In this document: in pieces, positions 1 through 7,154 of the stretch | Position numbering within the stretch: the stretch's first letter is position 1 | How the letters are laid out: each line of letters begins with the position of its first letter | Assembly (NCBI GenBank): GCA_964489835.1 | Contig: CAZBBC010000037.1 | Span: 1-33,871 of the forward strand | Length of the DNA stretch: 33,871 nt | Origin: CAZBBC01 sp964489835 | Lineage (GTDB): Bacteria; Calditrichota; Calditrichia; JAJRVZ01 | Direction of reading: 5' to 3' | Program-made: the position numbers and the translations under genes | Notes under the pieces: model-generated | Seen by the model: only the letters and a program-made list of their open reading frames with translations | Database searches by the model: none | What the model was told of the DNA's origin: nothing

Positions 1-225
1 AATATTTTTTTTAATAATTTAAAACTCCAATACAATTTATACGGTAAAGGCTTTTTAAAATAATAGTAAACAGCATTAGCAAGATTCGCAAGAATTAACC
101 CTGACAATAAACCCTTAAAACCAAAATACCAAACCAGTATAATAGTATTTTGTTTAGTTTGCTTTTATTCATGTAAATCTGATAATCCAACGGAGCCTGA
201 AAATAATCGGCCTGAAATTGCCAGT

Positions 226-1140
226 TTGAGCGCAAATCCAAATGTCGCAGGTCCCTTAGACTCAGTGGCTCTGGTCTGCGAAGCCACTGATCCTGATGGC
301 GATAATTTAGACTATCTATGGGAGGCTACGTCTGGCTCGATGATCGGCTCCGGCGACCGTGTGCTATGGCAAGCACCGGACAGCACCGGGATCTATGTAA
401 TAAATTGTACCGTCATGGATGGCCACGGGGGAGAAGATAACGGGAATATAGAAATTACAGTAGAGATTCAGATTCCCACTGATGGGCTGATTGCCTATTG
501 GCCATTTAATGGTGGTGCTAATGATGAAAGTGGCAATGAAATTAATGCGGCGGTCGTTGGACCAACGCTGACATCAGATCGTCATGGGAATATCAATGCT
601 GCTTATGCTTTTGATGGCCTGAATGACTATCTTGAAGCAGACGCTTCTCTATTGCCTACCGCTGAAAGAACTATATCTTTATGGTTTTATGCCAATACCG
701 TAGATAACCGACCGGGGCTGCTGGGCTATGGTGGGAGCAGTACACGGGGAACCAGCTGGTTTATGGGGCTAAATGTGAATGGTATAAAGAGCTTCCATAT
801 GAGTTGTCATTGGTTAATTAACAGGATTGATTATTATTATACGGATCCTCCGGTAAACGAATGGTACCATTGGGTAATCACCACAGATATTAGCGGGACT
901 AAGATATACGTAAACGGATTAGAAGAAGAATCAAATACCACTTATGTTGATAATACCTATGTAAATGGAAAAGAAATTGGGATTGGTGTAATCGCCAGCT
1001 CCAATGGAAACGTTCCTTATACCGACGGGAACGTAAAATATTTCAATGGTACCATTGATGATATTCGTATTTATAACCGCGCTTTAAATGAATCTGAAAT
1101 TGAAGCGCTTTATCATGAAGATGGGTGGGTAACAGATTAA
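226..1140 (+). CDS. Probable surface lipoprotein with PKD/Ig-like and LamG (concanavalin-like) domains
   Basis: The first ~80 residues look like a PKD/Ig-like sandwich (ATDPDGDNLDYLWEA, then DGHGG). Residues ~86-300 are a LamG/concanavalin-like jellyroll: GLIAYWPFNGGANDESGN, FDGLNDYLE, WYHWVITTD, IDDIRIYNRALNESEIEALY. Such domains usually bind carbohydrate or mediate adhesion at the surface; no catalytic domain is seen. The listed start is a TTG with no Shine-Dalgarno. The frame stays open back to base 70 and encodes a basic stretch, a hydrophobic run (IIVFCLVCFYS) and Cys at 172-174, which looks like a lipoprotein signal peptide. The true start therefore lies upstream, but there is no in-frame ATG, GTG or TTG between 70 and 226; ATT at 94 is the best remaining candidate. 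The domain call is firm and the start is not. Confidence 0.75.
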   Translation: MSANPNVAGPLDSVALVCEATDPDGDNLDYLWEATSGSMIGSGDRVLWQAPDSTGIYVINCTVMDGHGGEDNGNIEITVEIQIPTDGLIAYWPFNGGANDESGNEINAAVVGPTLTSDRHGNINAAYAFDGLNDYLEADASLLPTAERTISLWFYANTVDNRPGLLGYGGSSTRGTSWFMGLNVNGIKSFHMSCHWLINRIDYYYTDPPVNEWYHWVITTDISGTKIYVNGLEEESNTTYVDNTYVNGKEIGIGVIASSNGNVPYTDGNVKYFNGTIDDIRIYNRALNESEIEALYHEDGWVTD

Positions 1141-1249
1141 GGTGAATCTACCAGGTTCAAATACTTTAAATCACCTGTTACAAAAGATTGAAGATTGATA
1201 ATGATCAAGAGATATTACTTATGATAAGATTTATTTCCTGGAGTATTCC

Positions 1250-2323
1250 ATGAAGTGGAATAAAAAATTCAGTCATGCCACAGTGATATTTTATATACTA
1301 TTCTGCACTTTAAACGGTAATGGACAAAATCAGACGGTAGATTTCTCCGGTCCATACAATTATTCCCTTGGTTATAAGCCAAATTCTATGGCAGCCGGGA
1401 AACTTGATGACAATGAAAAGTTTTTTATAGCTGCGATCTCTCCGGATACCAATGATATCGTAATTATGCTGGGAAACGGCCAAGGGGAACTCTCCGGCCC
1501 AAACCTTCTTCCATCTGATTTTTCGCGTCCAACCTCAATTGCTGTTGGCGATCTCAACCGAGATGGAAAATCCGACCTGGTGGTGACGGTTGACCCAATA
1601 ATCAGGTTATATTATGGGAACGGTTCTGGACAGTTTCCTAATGCAACCGGAGTATATAATGGCTCAAGTGCCATTACCAGCCCAACATTGGGAGATTTTA
1701 CCAATGATGGTATACTCGATCTCGCTGGTGTATTTACGTGGCAAATGAACGCGGTTTCTGTTTTAATAGGAGGTTCAACGGGTAGTTTTTCACGCTTCGC
1801 AAATTACATTAGCTCAGGCAATGAACATGCCAAGGCACTCTCGTTAGCTATAGGCGACATTAATAAAGATGAAAATATAGATATCATTGTAGCTCATAAT
1901 AATCCCGGTCATATTTGTGTTTTATGGGGAGATGGGACCGGCAGGTTTTTTACTCGCAGTACTTTTGACGTGGTTACGAGTTCCAATTCTGTTGCTGTGG
2001 ATGATATTAATAATGATGGGAGTCTCTATATCGTTGTGGTTGGGCAAAGTTACGACAACATCTCCGTATTACTGGGAAACGGGAGTGGGGATTTCTCCGA
2101 ACCAGCGTATTTTATGGTAGGTATGAGTCCCCGTTCATTGGTAATTGCAGATTTGAATAAGGATGGAATGCTTGATGTGACCGTAGCAAATCAGGGATCT
2201 GATAGTGTTTCTATACTTATGGGCGACGGAAGCGGAAGTTTCTCAGGTCCAATCAATTTTCCATCCGGGAGTGAACCGATTAAAGTTGTAGCACAGGATT
2301 TTAACGGAGATGGTCAAAATTGA
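1250..2323 (+). CDS. Secreted FG-GAP/VCBS repeat protein, C-terminally broken
   Basis: A signal peptide (MKWNKKFSHATVIFYILFC..., cleavage near residue 25) is followed by about six or seven tandem FG-GAP/VCBS units. Each carries a calcium-loop motif of the D-x-N-x-D-G type (DLNRDGKSDL, DFTNDGILDL, DINKDENIDI, DINNDGSL, DLNKDGMLDV, DFNGDGQ) and a strand such as VLLGNGSGDFSEP. These repeats fold into beta-propellers on extracellular proteins. The ORF stops inside the last repeat (DFNGDGQN, stop at 2321-2323). A T9SS sorting domain starts in another frame at the same spot (2310-2492), so the protein as encoded lacks its secretion signal. Probably a recently damaged gene. Confidence 0.8.
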   Translation: MKWNKKFSHATVIFYILFCTLNGNGQNQTVDFSGPYNYSLGYKPNSMAAGKLDDNEKFFIAAISPDTNDIVIMLGNGQGELSGPNLLPSDFSRPTSIAVGDLNRDGKSDLVVTVDPIIRLYYGNGSGQFPNATGVYNGSSAITSPTLGDFTNDGILDLAGVFTWQMNAVSVLIGGSTGSFSRFANYISSGNEHAKALSLAIGDINKDENIDIIVAHNNPGHICVLWGDGTGRFFTRSTFDVVTSSNSVAVDDINNDGSLYIVVVGQSYDNISVLLGNGSGDFSEPAYFMVGMSPRSLVIADLNKDGMLDVTVANQGSDSVSILMGDGSGSFSGPINFPSGSEPIKVVAQDFNGDGQN

Positions 2324-2492
2324 AGTATATAACACTCTTGGTCAAAAGATTGAAACTTTAATTAATAAACCCATGCCAGTAGGCTATCATGAAGTTCAAT
2401 TTAATGCCCAGTACTTTCCAAGTGGCATATATTTATACAGCATTCAAGCAGGAAATTTTCAGGATGTGAAGAAAATGATACTCATTCGCTAA
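2310..2492 (+). pseudogene. Orphaned C-terminal half of a T9SS sorting domain
   Basis: The reading frame gives VKIEVYNTLGQKIETL, then GYHEVQFNAQYFPSGIYLYS and ends KKMILIR. This is the second half of the type A Por/T9SS sorting domain (TIGR04183-like). The usual first half (linker plus Q-N-Y-P-N-P-F-N-P motif) is absent and the frame is closed by TAG at 2289-2291. It is out of frame with the FG-GAP gene it follows, overlapping its stop by 14 bases. The simplest reading is a deletion that joined the last FG-GAP repeat to the middle of the sorting domain and shifted the frame. Independent expression from the ATG at 2310 is unlikely, as no ribosome binding site is visible. Confidence 0.7.
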
Positions 2493-2932
2493 AATGATTT
2501 CTCGCCTGTCTTCGCCGGGCAGGCAACGGTACTACGACGCAACGAATGCCACGTCTTTATTATTTTTTTTCATATAGTAAGATTTATAGTTTTAAGCAAC
2601 CATATACATTTAGGATAAAATAAAATACTTTTTCGCTGCGAGCGTCGCGGCCACTGCGCCGCTGCGTGAAAGCGATTTTTCATTAAGAATCGTTACGCAC
2701 CTGCGAGCTAAATTTTCCGTGGTTTAGAAAATTCCAAAAAATTTCAAAATTTTGAGAAGAAATCGGCTAATAGAAACTATCATTGCGAGTCTGGATTTGT
2801 CAGGATGTCAGCCAGGGCTGATTCGTGCCTGCCGGCAGGCACGGCGCCGGGGTAGAATACAGCCTCATCCCTAAAAAAAACGAATAAATTTCTCAGATCT
2901 TGCGTTTAAAGAAAAAAAATGAAAGGATTGCA
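2493..2932. other. Intergenic spacer with GC-rich hairpins, no gene seen
   Basis: No supported ORF. It contains an imperfect GCCTGtC/GGCAGGC hairpin near 2503-2523, a GC-rich patch near 2635-2670 (GCTGCGAGCGTCGCGG), a CATTGCGAG motif near 2780 and a perfect 20-bp palindrome at 2824-2843. These resemble the short palindromic intergenic repeats common in environmental genomes. The local GC jumps well above that of the flanks. Confidence 0.5.
2824..2843. repeat. Perfect 20-bp palindrome, GCCTGCC family
   Basis: CGTGCCTGCCGGCAGGCACG equals its own reverse complement. Related GCCTGCC or GGCAGGC sequences occur in this window near 2503-2523 and 26974-27010, all intergenic. It probably belongs to a dispersed palindromic repeat family; a terminator role is unlikely because no T-run follows. 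Confidence 0.7.
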
Positions 2933-3562
2933 ATGAACAGGATAAAAACATTAACCATTTCAATAGTTGGGATATTGATTATGACAAATTCACTACTGGC
3001 CATAGAGGAACCGGATTATAAGATACTCGAGAAATCCAAAAATATCGAGATCCGTGAGTATAATAGTTATATAGTCGCGGAAACGATCGTTTCCGGTGAT
3101 TTTGAAGAGGCTGGAAATAAGGCCTTTTCACGTCTGGCCGGGTATATCGGTGGGGAAAATACCCAACAGGAATCGATAGAAATGACCGCACCGGTGAATC
3201 AGGAAAAACTGGAAACGGAAGGACAGGAAATAGAAATGACCGCTCCGGTCAGTCAGGAAGCCATCGATTCCGGACAGTACAGAATTGCCTTTGTCATGCC
3301 CGACAAATTTACTCTGGCTACTTTGCCCCAGCCAAAAGACGCGCGCATTAAATTACGGGAAGTACCGGCCAAAAAAGTAGCCGTGATCCGCTATTCCGGA
3401 ACATGGAGTAAAGATAATTATAAGGAAAACGAATCGGATTTGTATGTTTTTCTCAAAGAGAAGGGCTATCAGATAAAAAGTGATCCGGTGTGGTCTCGAT
3501 ACGATCCCCCCTTTATGCCCTGGTTCTTGCGGCGTAATGAAATCATGATTGAAATTGAATAA
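2933..3562 (+). CDS. SOUL family heme-binding protein, exported
   Basis: A 209-residue protein with an N-terminal signal peptide (NRIKTLTISIVGILIMTNSLLA) and one SOUL/HBP domain: DYKILEKSKNIEIREYNSYIVAET, paired IEMTAPV motifs, VMPDKFTL, and YDPPFMPWFLRRNEIMIEI at the end. SOUL proteins bind heme or related ligands; bacterial members are mostly uncharacterised. I chose ATG 2933 because AAAGG sits 6-7 bases upstream and the signal peptide then begins normally. The frame extends to a TTG at 2900 without a ribosome site. The IEMTAPV element occurs twice, as is usual for the family. It stands alone, with GC-rich repeats before it and a convergent gene after it. Confidence 0.9.
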   Translation: MNRIKTLTISIVGILIMTNSLLAIEEPDYKILEKSKNIEIREYNSYIVAETIVSGDFEEAGNKAFSRLAGYIGGENTQQESIEMTAPVNQEKLETEGQEIEMTAPVSQEAIDSGQYRIAFVMPDKFTLATLPQPKDARIKLREVPAKKVAVIRYSGTWSKDNYKENESDLYVFLKEKGYQIKSDPVWSRYDPPFMPWFLRRNEIMIEIE

Positions 3563-3674
3563 TCAATTACACGAGGCTGTTCATAATGTTTTGCATCAGC
3601 GTTTTATACACGTCCGCGATCTTAAAGATTTTAATCCTGTAAATCCAGTTATCCTGCTAAAATAAAAGAGGATT

Positions 3675-4409
3675 TTATTGACGAATCCATCCACGGTGGC
3701 CATGCCCACGCCCACGCTTTAATTGCTCGTACAGTTCAATTTGCTCGTCCGTCAGAATCTCTCTGATCTTTGCATCCAAGTCCTGAAAGATATCAAATTT
3801 AGCACTTCTAAAGTCCATGGGACCATCGCTTTTATTTCGCGCTTCTAAAAGCAAAGCCCCGTATTCTTTAAGCAAAGTGTAAATTTGCGTTTGTTGATCA
3901 GGTGTTAATCCTAACTCTCCGGTGAGGTATTCCACTCTTTTTTCAACAATGATATCAGGGAATTCCCCATTGGCCAGCTGGGTTTCAATTTCATTGATAA
4001 TAGCCTTCTGCTCATCGGTTAATATCTCATAGATGGCTGCATAGATCTGCTCACGAAGTGCGCGTCTTTCCTCCCGGATTTCCTCCCAGGATTTTCCATC
4101 ATTCCAACGGCCTCGTAAGCCTTTGAATTCAGGTCTGAATTGATGCACAATTTCTCTAATCTGCTCTTTTTGTTCTTCAGTCAGATCTAATACTGAGAAT
4201 AAGAATGGGCCGGCACCGTCAATGATAAAAGCCTCATCCTGCTCTATCTCTAAGGGATCTGCTTCAGCAACCAATAGAAATTCTGCTGCACTGGTTTCTA
4301 CATTCGGTCCTACATTTCTGCTCAATTCTGGGGGTGCCGTTTGCTCACAACCGATGATGCTAAACAATACGAACAGAGCAATTACTGAAAGGGTGAATTG
4401 ATTTGACAT
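3675..4409 (-). CDS. Spy/CpxP-like lipoprotein with four LTxxQ-type motifs
   Basis: The signal peptide ends in a lipobox (LFSIIGC, Cys ~21), so the protein should be a lipoprotein. The mature part is predicted helical with four LTxxQ-type motifs spaced along it: LTEEQKEQI, LTDEQKAII, LTPDQQTQI and LTDEQIELY. This motif defines the Spy/CpxP periplasmic chaperone family. The C-terminus is Arg/Gly/His-rich (GRGHGHRGW), which might bind metal. The start ATG has a strong AGAAAGGAG site upstream. The gene is divergent from the HtrA protease, and a two-component pair follows, which is the gene content of a Cpx envelope-stress system. At ~240 residues it is longer than E. coli Spy or CpxP (~160), consistent with a duplicated unit. 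Confidence 0.8.
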   Translation of the reverse strand: MSNQFTLSVIALFVLFSIIGCEQTAPPELSRNVGPNVETSAAEFLLVAEADPLEIEQDEAFIIDGAGPFLFSVLDLTEEQKEQIREIVHQFRPEFKGLRGRWNDGKSWEEIREERRALREQIYAAIYEILTDEQKAIINEIETQLANGEFPDIIVEKRVEYLTGELGLTPDQQTQIYTLLKEYGALLLEARNKSDGPMDFRSAKFDIFQDLDAKIREILTDEQIELYEQLKRGRGHGHRGWIRQ

Positions 4410-4733
4410 CTGTACATCTCCTTTCTGTTATAAAGTTCTTTTATTTGTGGAAGGTTTTCCTATTAGACACCCGGTTGTGTTAAAATATTCCATTCGTGAG
4501 GTATTATTTCTCTTTGGCAGGCATATATTTCTTATTTTTTTAGAATATTCAGTGAGAACATTTCTATTACAGCGGACCTAAAGACACCTGGCTAATCTTT
4601 TTCCCAATGTCCAATCAAATCCCAAATCCCACTCTATTTTATCCCATTGATCAATATCTTCATTTTTTCTTCATTTTTAACTTTTAGGTTTTACACAAAT
4701 GATATGATGATCTAATAAAAGAGGAGTTTTACT
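4410..4733. promoter_or_regulatory. Divergent promoter region between CpxP-like and HtrA genes
   Basis: This spacer must hold promoters for both divergent transcripts. On the plus strand TATGAT at 4703-4708 is a reasonable -10 element just upstream of the leader ORF; no convincing -35 is seen. A tract of AATCCC/AAATCCC repeats near 4615-4635 resembles dispersed tracts elsewhere in the window. No other gene is visible. Confidence 0.35.
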
Positions 4734-4790
4734 ATGATCAATTTTATAATTAACAGCCCAGTTGATAATTATAATTTAACCCATTTATAG
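4734..4790 (+). CDS. Putative 18-residue leader peptide upstream of htrA
   Basis: ATG at 4734 has a good GAGGAG ribosome site at 4721-4726 (7-base spacing) and encodes MINFIINSPVDNYNLTHL. The stop TAG at 4788-4790 overlaps the AGGAGG ribosome site (4789-4794) of htrA. Termination at the leader would place ribosomes on the htrA start, which fits translational coupling or attenuation. No homology can be claimed for so short a peptide. Its reality rests on the ribosome site and the stop/SD overlap. Confidence 0.4.
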   Translation: MINFIINSPVDNYNLTHL

Positions 4791-4802
4791 GAGGACCTAA
4801 TC

Positions 4803-6329
4803 ATGAGAGTATCTCGTTATTTTAACCGGAACTGGTTATTAATTTTTACCGGCCTATTGGTCGGAATTGTACTAACGACAGGTTTTGGATGGACTTTTAC
4901 ATCTCACGCCCAGGCAGCGAAACTGAGTGGGGCGCCTGATACACCCGTTGTGAGTGATATTAATCACGGGGATTTATCTGCGGCAGAAAAATTGAGCAAT
5001 GTATTTGTGGATGTGGCAGCCAAAGTAAATCCATCGGTTGTAACTGTTTTTACTGAAACAGATGTTAAAACCGGAGGTATGCCATTTTCGGGATCACCTT
5101 TCGAAGAATTTTTTGGTGGAGATGATTTTTATAAAAAATTTTTTCAACAACCGGTACCTGAACAAAATTACAAACGCATGGGATTAGGTTCCGGAGTAAT
5201 TGTTGATTCGGATGGTATTCTTCTAACCAACAATCATGTGGTCGATGATGCCGACAATATTAAAGTCAGATTAATGGATGGTAGTGAATTTGAAGGTACG
5301 GTAAAAGGAAAAGATCCGCAAACAGATCTGGCGGTTGTTACCATTAATACAAAAAATTTGACACCGATTCAGCTGGGAAATTCAGATCGTACCCGTGTTG
5401 GTGAAATGGTTCTGGCAATCGGATCTCCCCTTAATCCGCAATTAGAACATACGGTAACGTCAGGCATTATAAGTGCAAAAGGAAGAAGTGGGGTTGGGCT
5501 ATCGCAGTATGAAGACTATATTCAAACGGATGCTGCCATTAATCCGGGCAATTCAGGCGGCGCATTGGTCGATCTGAGGGGAAATTTAATCGGAATAAAT
5601 AGTGCGATTGCTTCACAGAGCGGAGGTTTTCAAGGTATTGGTTTCGCCATTCCGGTTAATTTAGCTAAAAAAGTTATGGAAGATATTATCAACAATGGAA
5701 AAGTCATTCGTGGATGGTTGGGTGTATATATCCAAAATATCACCCCGGACTTGGCTAAAGGGCTCGATTTAAAATCAACGAAAGGTGTTTTAGTTGGCAA
5801 AGTACAAAAGGACAGCCCGGCAGAAAAGGCAGGTATTCAGGAAGAAGATGTAATACTGGCCTATAATGACAAAACGCTGGATAATGCCGCCGAATTAAGT
5901 ACCTGGGTAGCCAGTACATCACCTGAAGAAGAAATTACTCTCAAAATATTGCGTGACCAGAAAGAGAAAAACATAAAGGTGAAATTGGGGGAGTTAAATG
6001 AACAAAAACAAGCACTGGCACAGGGTAAAAATCAATATTCCGATTTAGGGATACAAGTGGCTAATATTGTCCCGGAATTGATTAGCAAATATCATCTTGA
6101 TAAAGATGTCAGGGGGGTGGTAGTGACGGTAGTAAATCCCAATGGTATGGCAGCGGGGGCTGGTATTCAGGAAGGTGATGTTGTCATGAAAGTAAATCGT
6201 CATACGACCCAATCGGTTGAAGATTTTGACAAAGAAATTTCAAAGGTAGATGCCGGAGAAAATTTATTATTCTTTCTGAGACGCGGTCCGGCCAATCTTT
6301 TTGTAGCTTTTACTAAACCGGAGAAATAA
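4803..6329 (+). CDS. htrA: Do/HtrA (DegP/DegQ-type) periplasmic serine protease with two PDZ domains
   Basis: An N-terminal hydrophobic segment (residues ~12-37) serves as signal peptide or anchor. The trypsin-like domain has the full triad: His145 in TNNHVV, Asp175 in TDLAVV and Ser251 in GNSGGALVD. Two PDZ domains follow (~300-395, beginning GWLGVYIQ, and ~410-505). The 508-residue length fits DegP/DegQ. These enzymes degrade or refold misfolded envelope proteins. The start ATG has AGGAGG 8 bases upstream, overlapping a leader ORF stop. A rho-independent terminator follows at 6354. The neighbours, a CpxP-like lipoprotein and a sensor pair, fit an envelope-stress function. Confidence 0.95.
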   Translation: MRVSRYFNRNWLLIFTGLLVGIVLTTGFGWTFTSHAQAAKLSGAPDTPVVSDINHGDLSAAEKLSNVFVDVAAKVNPSVVTVFTETDVKTGGMPFSGSPFEEFFGGDDFYKKFFQQPVPEQNYKRMGLGSGVIVDSDGILLTNNHVVDDADNIKVRLMDGSEFEGTVKGKDPQTDLAVVTINTKNLTPIQLGNSDRTRVGEMVLAIGSPLNPQLEHTVTSGIISAKGRSGVGLSQYEDYIQTDAAINPGNSGGALVDLRGNLIGINSAIASQSGGFQGIGFAIPVNLAKKVMEDIINNGKVIRGWLGVYIQNITPDLAKGLDLKSTKGVLVGKVQKDSPAEKAGIQEEDVILAYNDKTLDNAAELSTWVASTSPEEEITLKILRDQKEKNIKVKLGELNEQKQALAQGKNQYSDLGIQVANIVPELISKYHLDKDVRGVVVTVVNPNGMAAGAGIQEGDVVMKVNRHTTQSVEDFDKEISKVDAGENLLFFLRRGPANLFVAFTKPEK

Positions 6330-6353
6330 ATAAAACACCCAGTTCCAACATAT

Positions 6354-6387
6354 GAAGGCATTCAAATTGATCTGAATGCCTTCTTTT
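6354..6387 (+). terminator. Rho-independent terminator after htrA
   Basis: The 11-bp perfect stem GAAGGCATTCA (6354-6364) / TGAATGCCTTC (6373-6383) has an 8-base loop and is followed by TTTT. It sits 25 bases after the htrA stop and separates htrA from the two-component genes. Confidence 0.85.
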
Positions 6388-6473
6388 ATCTCAAAAGAGT
6401 GCGTATCATTCAAATTTTTATATGTTTTTTTATAAGAACATTTTAACTTTAAGAAATAAATGGAGGCGATTGC

Positions 6474-7154
6474 ATGAGAGTTCTTATTGTCGAAGATGAA
6501 GAATCTCTGGCCCTTCGTATAAAAAATGTCTTGGAAAGTGATAAATATCATGCAGAAGTTGCTTTTGATGGTCAGATTGGCCTGGAAAAGGCACTTAGCG
6601 ACGAATATGATTTAATGATTTTGGATATTCTGCTACCCCACATCGATGGGATTCAGATACTGAAAGAAATGCGTCGTCAGCATGTTAAGATACCGGTTTT
6701 ATTACTGACGGTAAAAGATAGTACTAAAGATAAAGTGATAGGCCTCGATGCTGGCGCGGATGATTATTTAACCAAACCTTTTGCTATTCCTGAATTACTG
6801 GCCAGGGTACGGTCACTCCTGCGCCGTAAAAGTGATGTAAAAGCGGCAAGTATTCGTATCGCCGATCTTGAAATAAATACGAACAGCCATGAGGTTCTGC
6901 GAGACGGAATTCCGATAAATCTGACCAAAAAAGAATATTCTATTTTTGAATTTCTAATTTACAATAAAAACAGAGTGTTATCCCGGTTATCAATTGCCGA
7001 ACATGTCTGGGGTGATAATTTTGATTTGTTTACGATGACGAATTTTGTTGATGTGCATGTAAAAAATTTACGCAAGAAAATTGAAGCACCCGACAAAAAA
7101 AATATTATTCAGACAGTCAGAGGTGTTGGTTACCTGATAAAGGATGAATCGTGA
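6474..7154 (+). CDS. OmpR/PhoB-family response regulator
   Basis: The receiver domain (1-~115) has the acidic pocket (VEDEE, residues 6-10), phosphoacceptor Asp51 in MILDILLP, T in LLLTVKD and Lys in DDYLTKPF. A C-terminal winged-helix domain (~125-223) shows LTKKEYSIFEFL and the recognition and wing region VDVHVKNLRKKI...IQTVRGVGYLI. Length 226 is typical. GGAGG lies upstream of the ATG. The gene overlaps the next by 4 bases (GTGA), so regulator and kinase are co-translated. Closest in style to CusR/CopR/MprA-type regulators; the inducing signal cannot be read from sequence. Confidence 0.95.
   Translation: MRVLIVEDEESLALRIKNVLESDKYHAEVAFDGQIGLEKALSDEYDLMILDILLPHIDGIQILKEMRRQHVKIPVLLLTVKDSTKDKVIGLDAGADDYLTKPFAIPELLARVRSLLRRKSDVKAASIRIADLEINTNSHEVLRDGIPINLTKKEYSIFEFLIYNKNRVLSRLSIAEHVWGDNFDLFTMTNFVDVHVKNLRKKIEAPDKKNIIQTVRGVGYLIKDES

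Noticed and set aside
2310..2323. Programmed +1 frameshift rejoining the FG-GAP protein and sorting domain
   Set aside because: A shift at CAAAATTGA would still leave out the linker and first half of the sorting domain, so a deletion is needed to explain the junction.
2900..2932. TTG start for the SOUL protein
   Set aside because: No ribosome site, and it would put 11 charged residues before a normal signal peptide; ATG 2933 has AAAGG.
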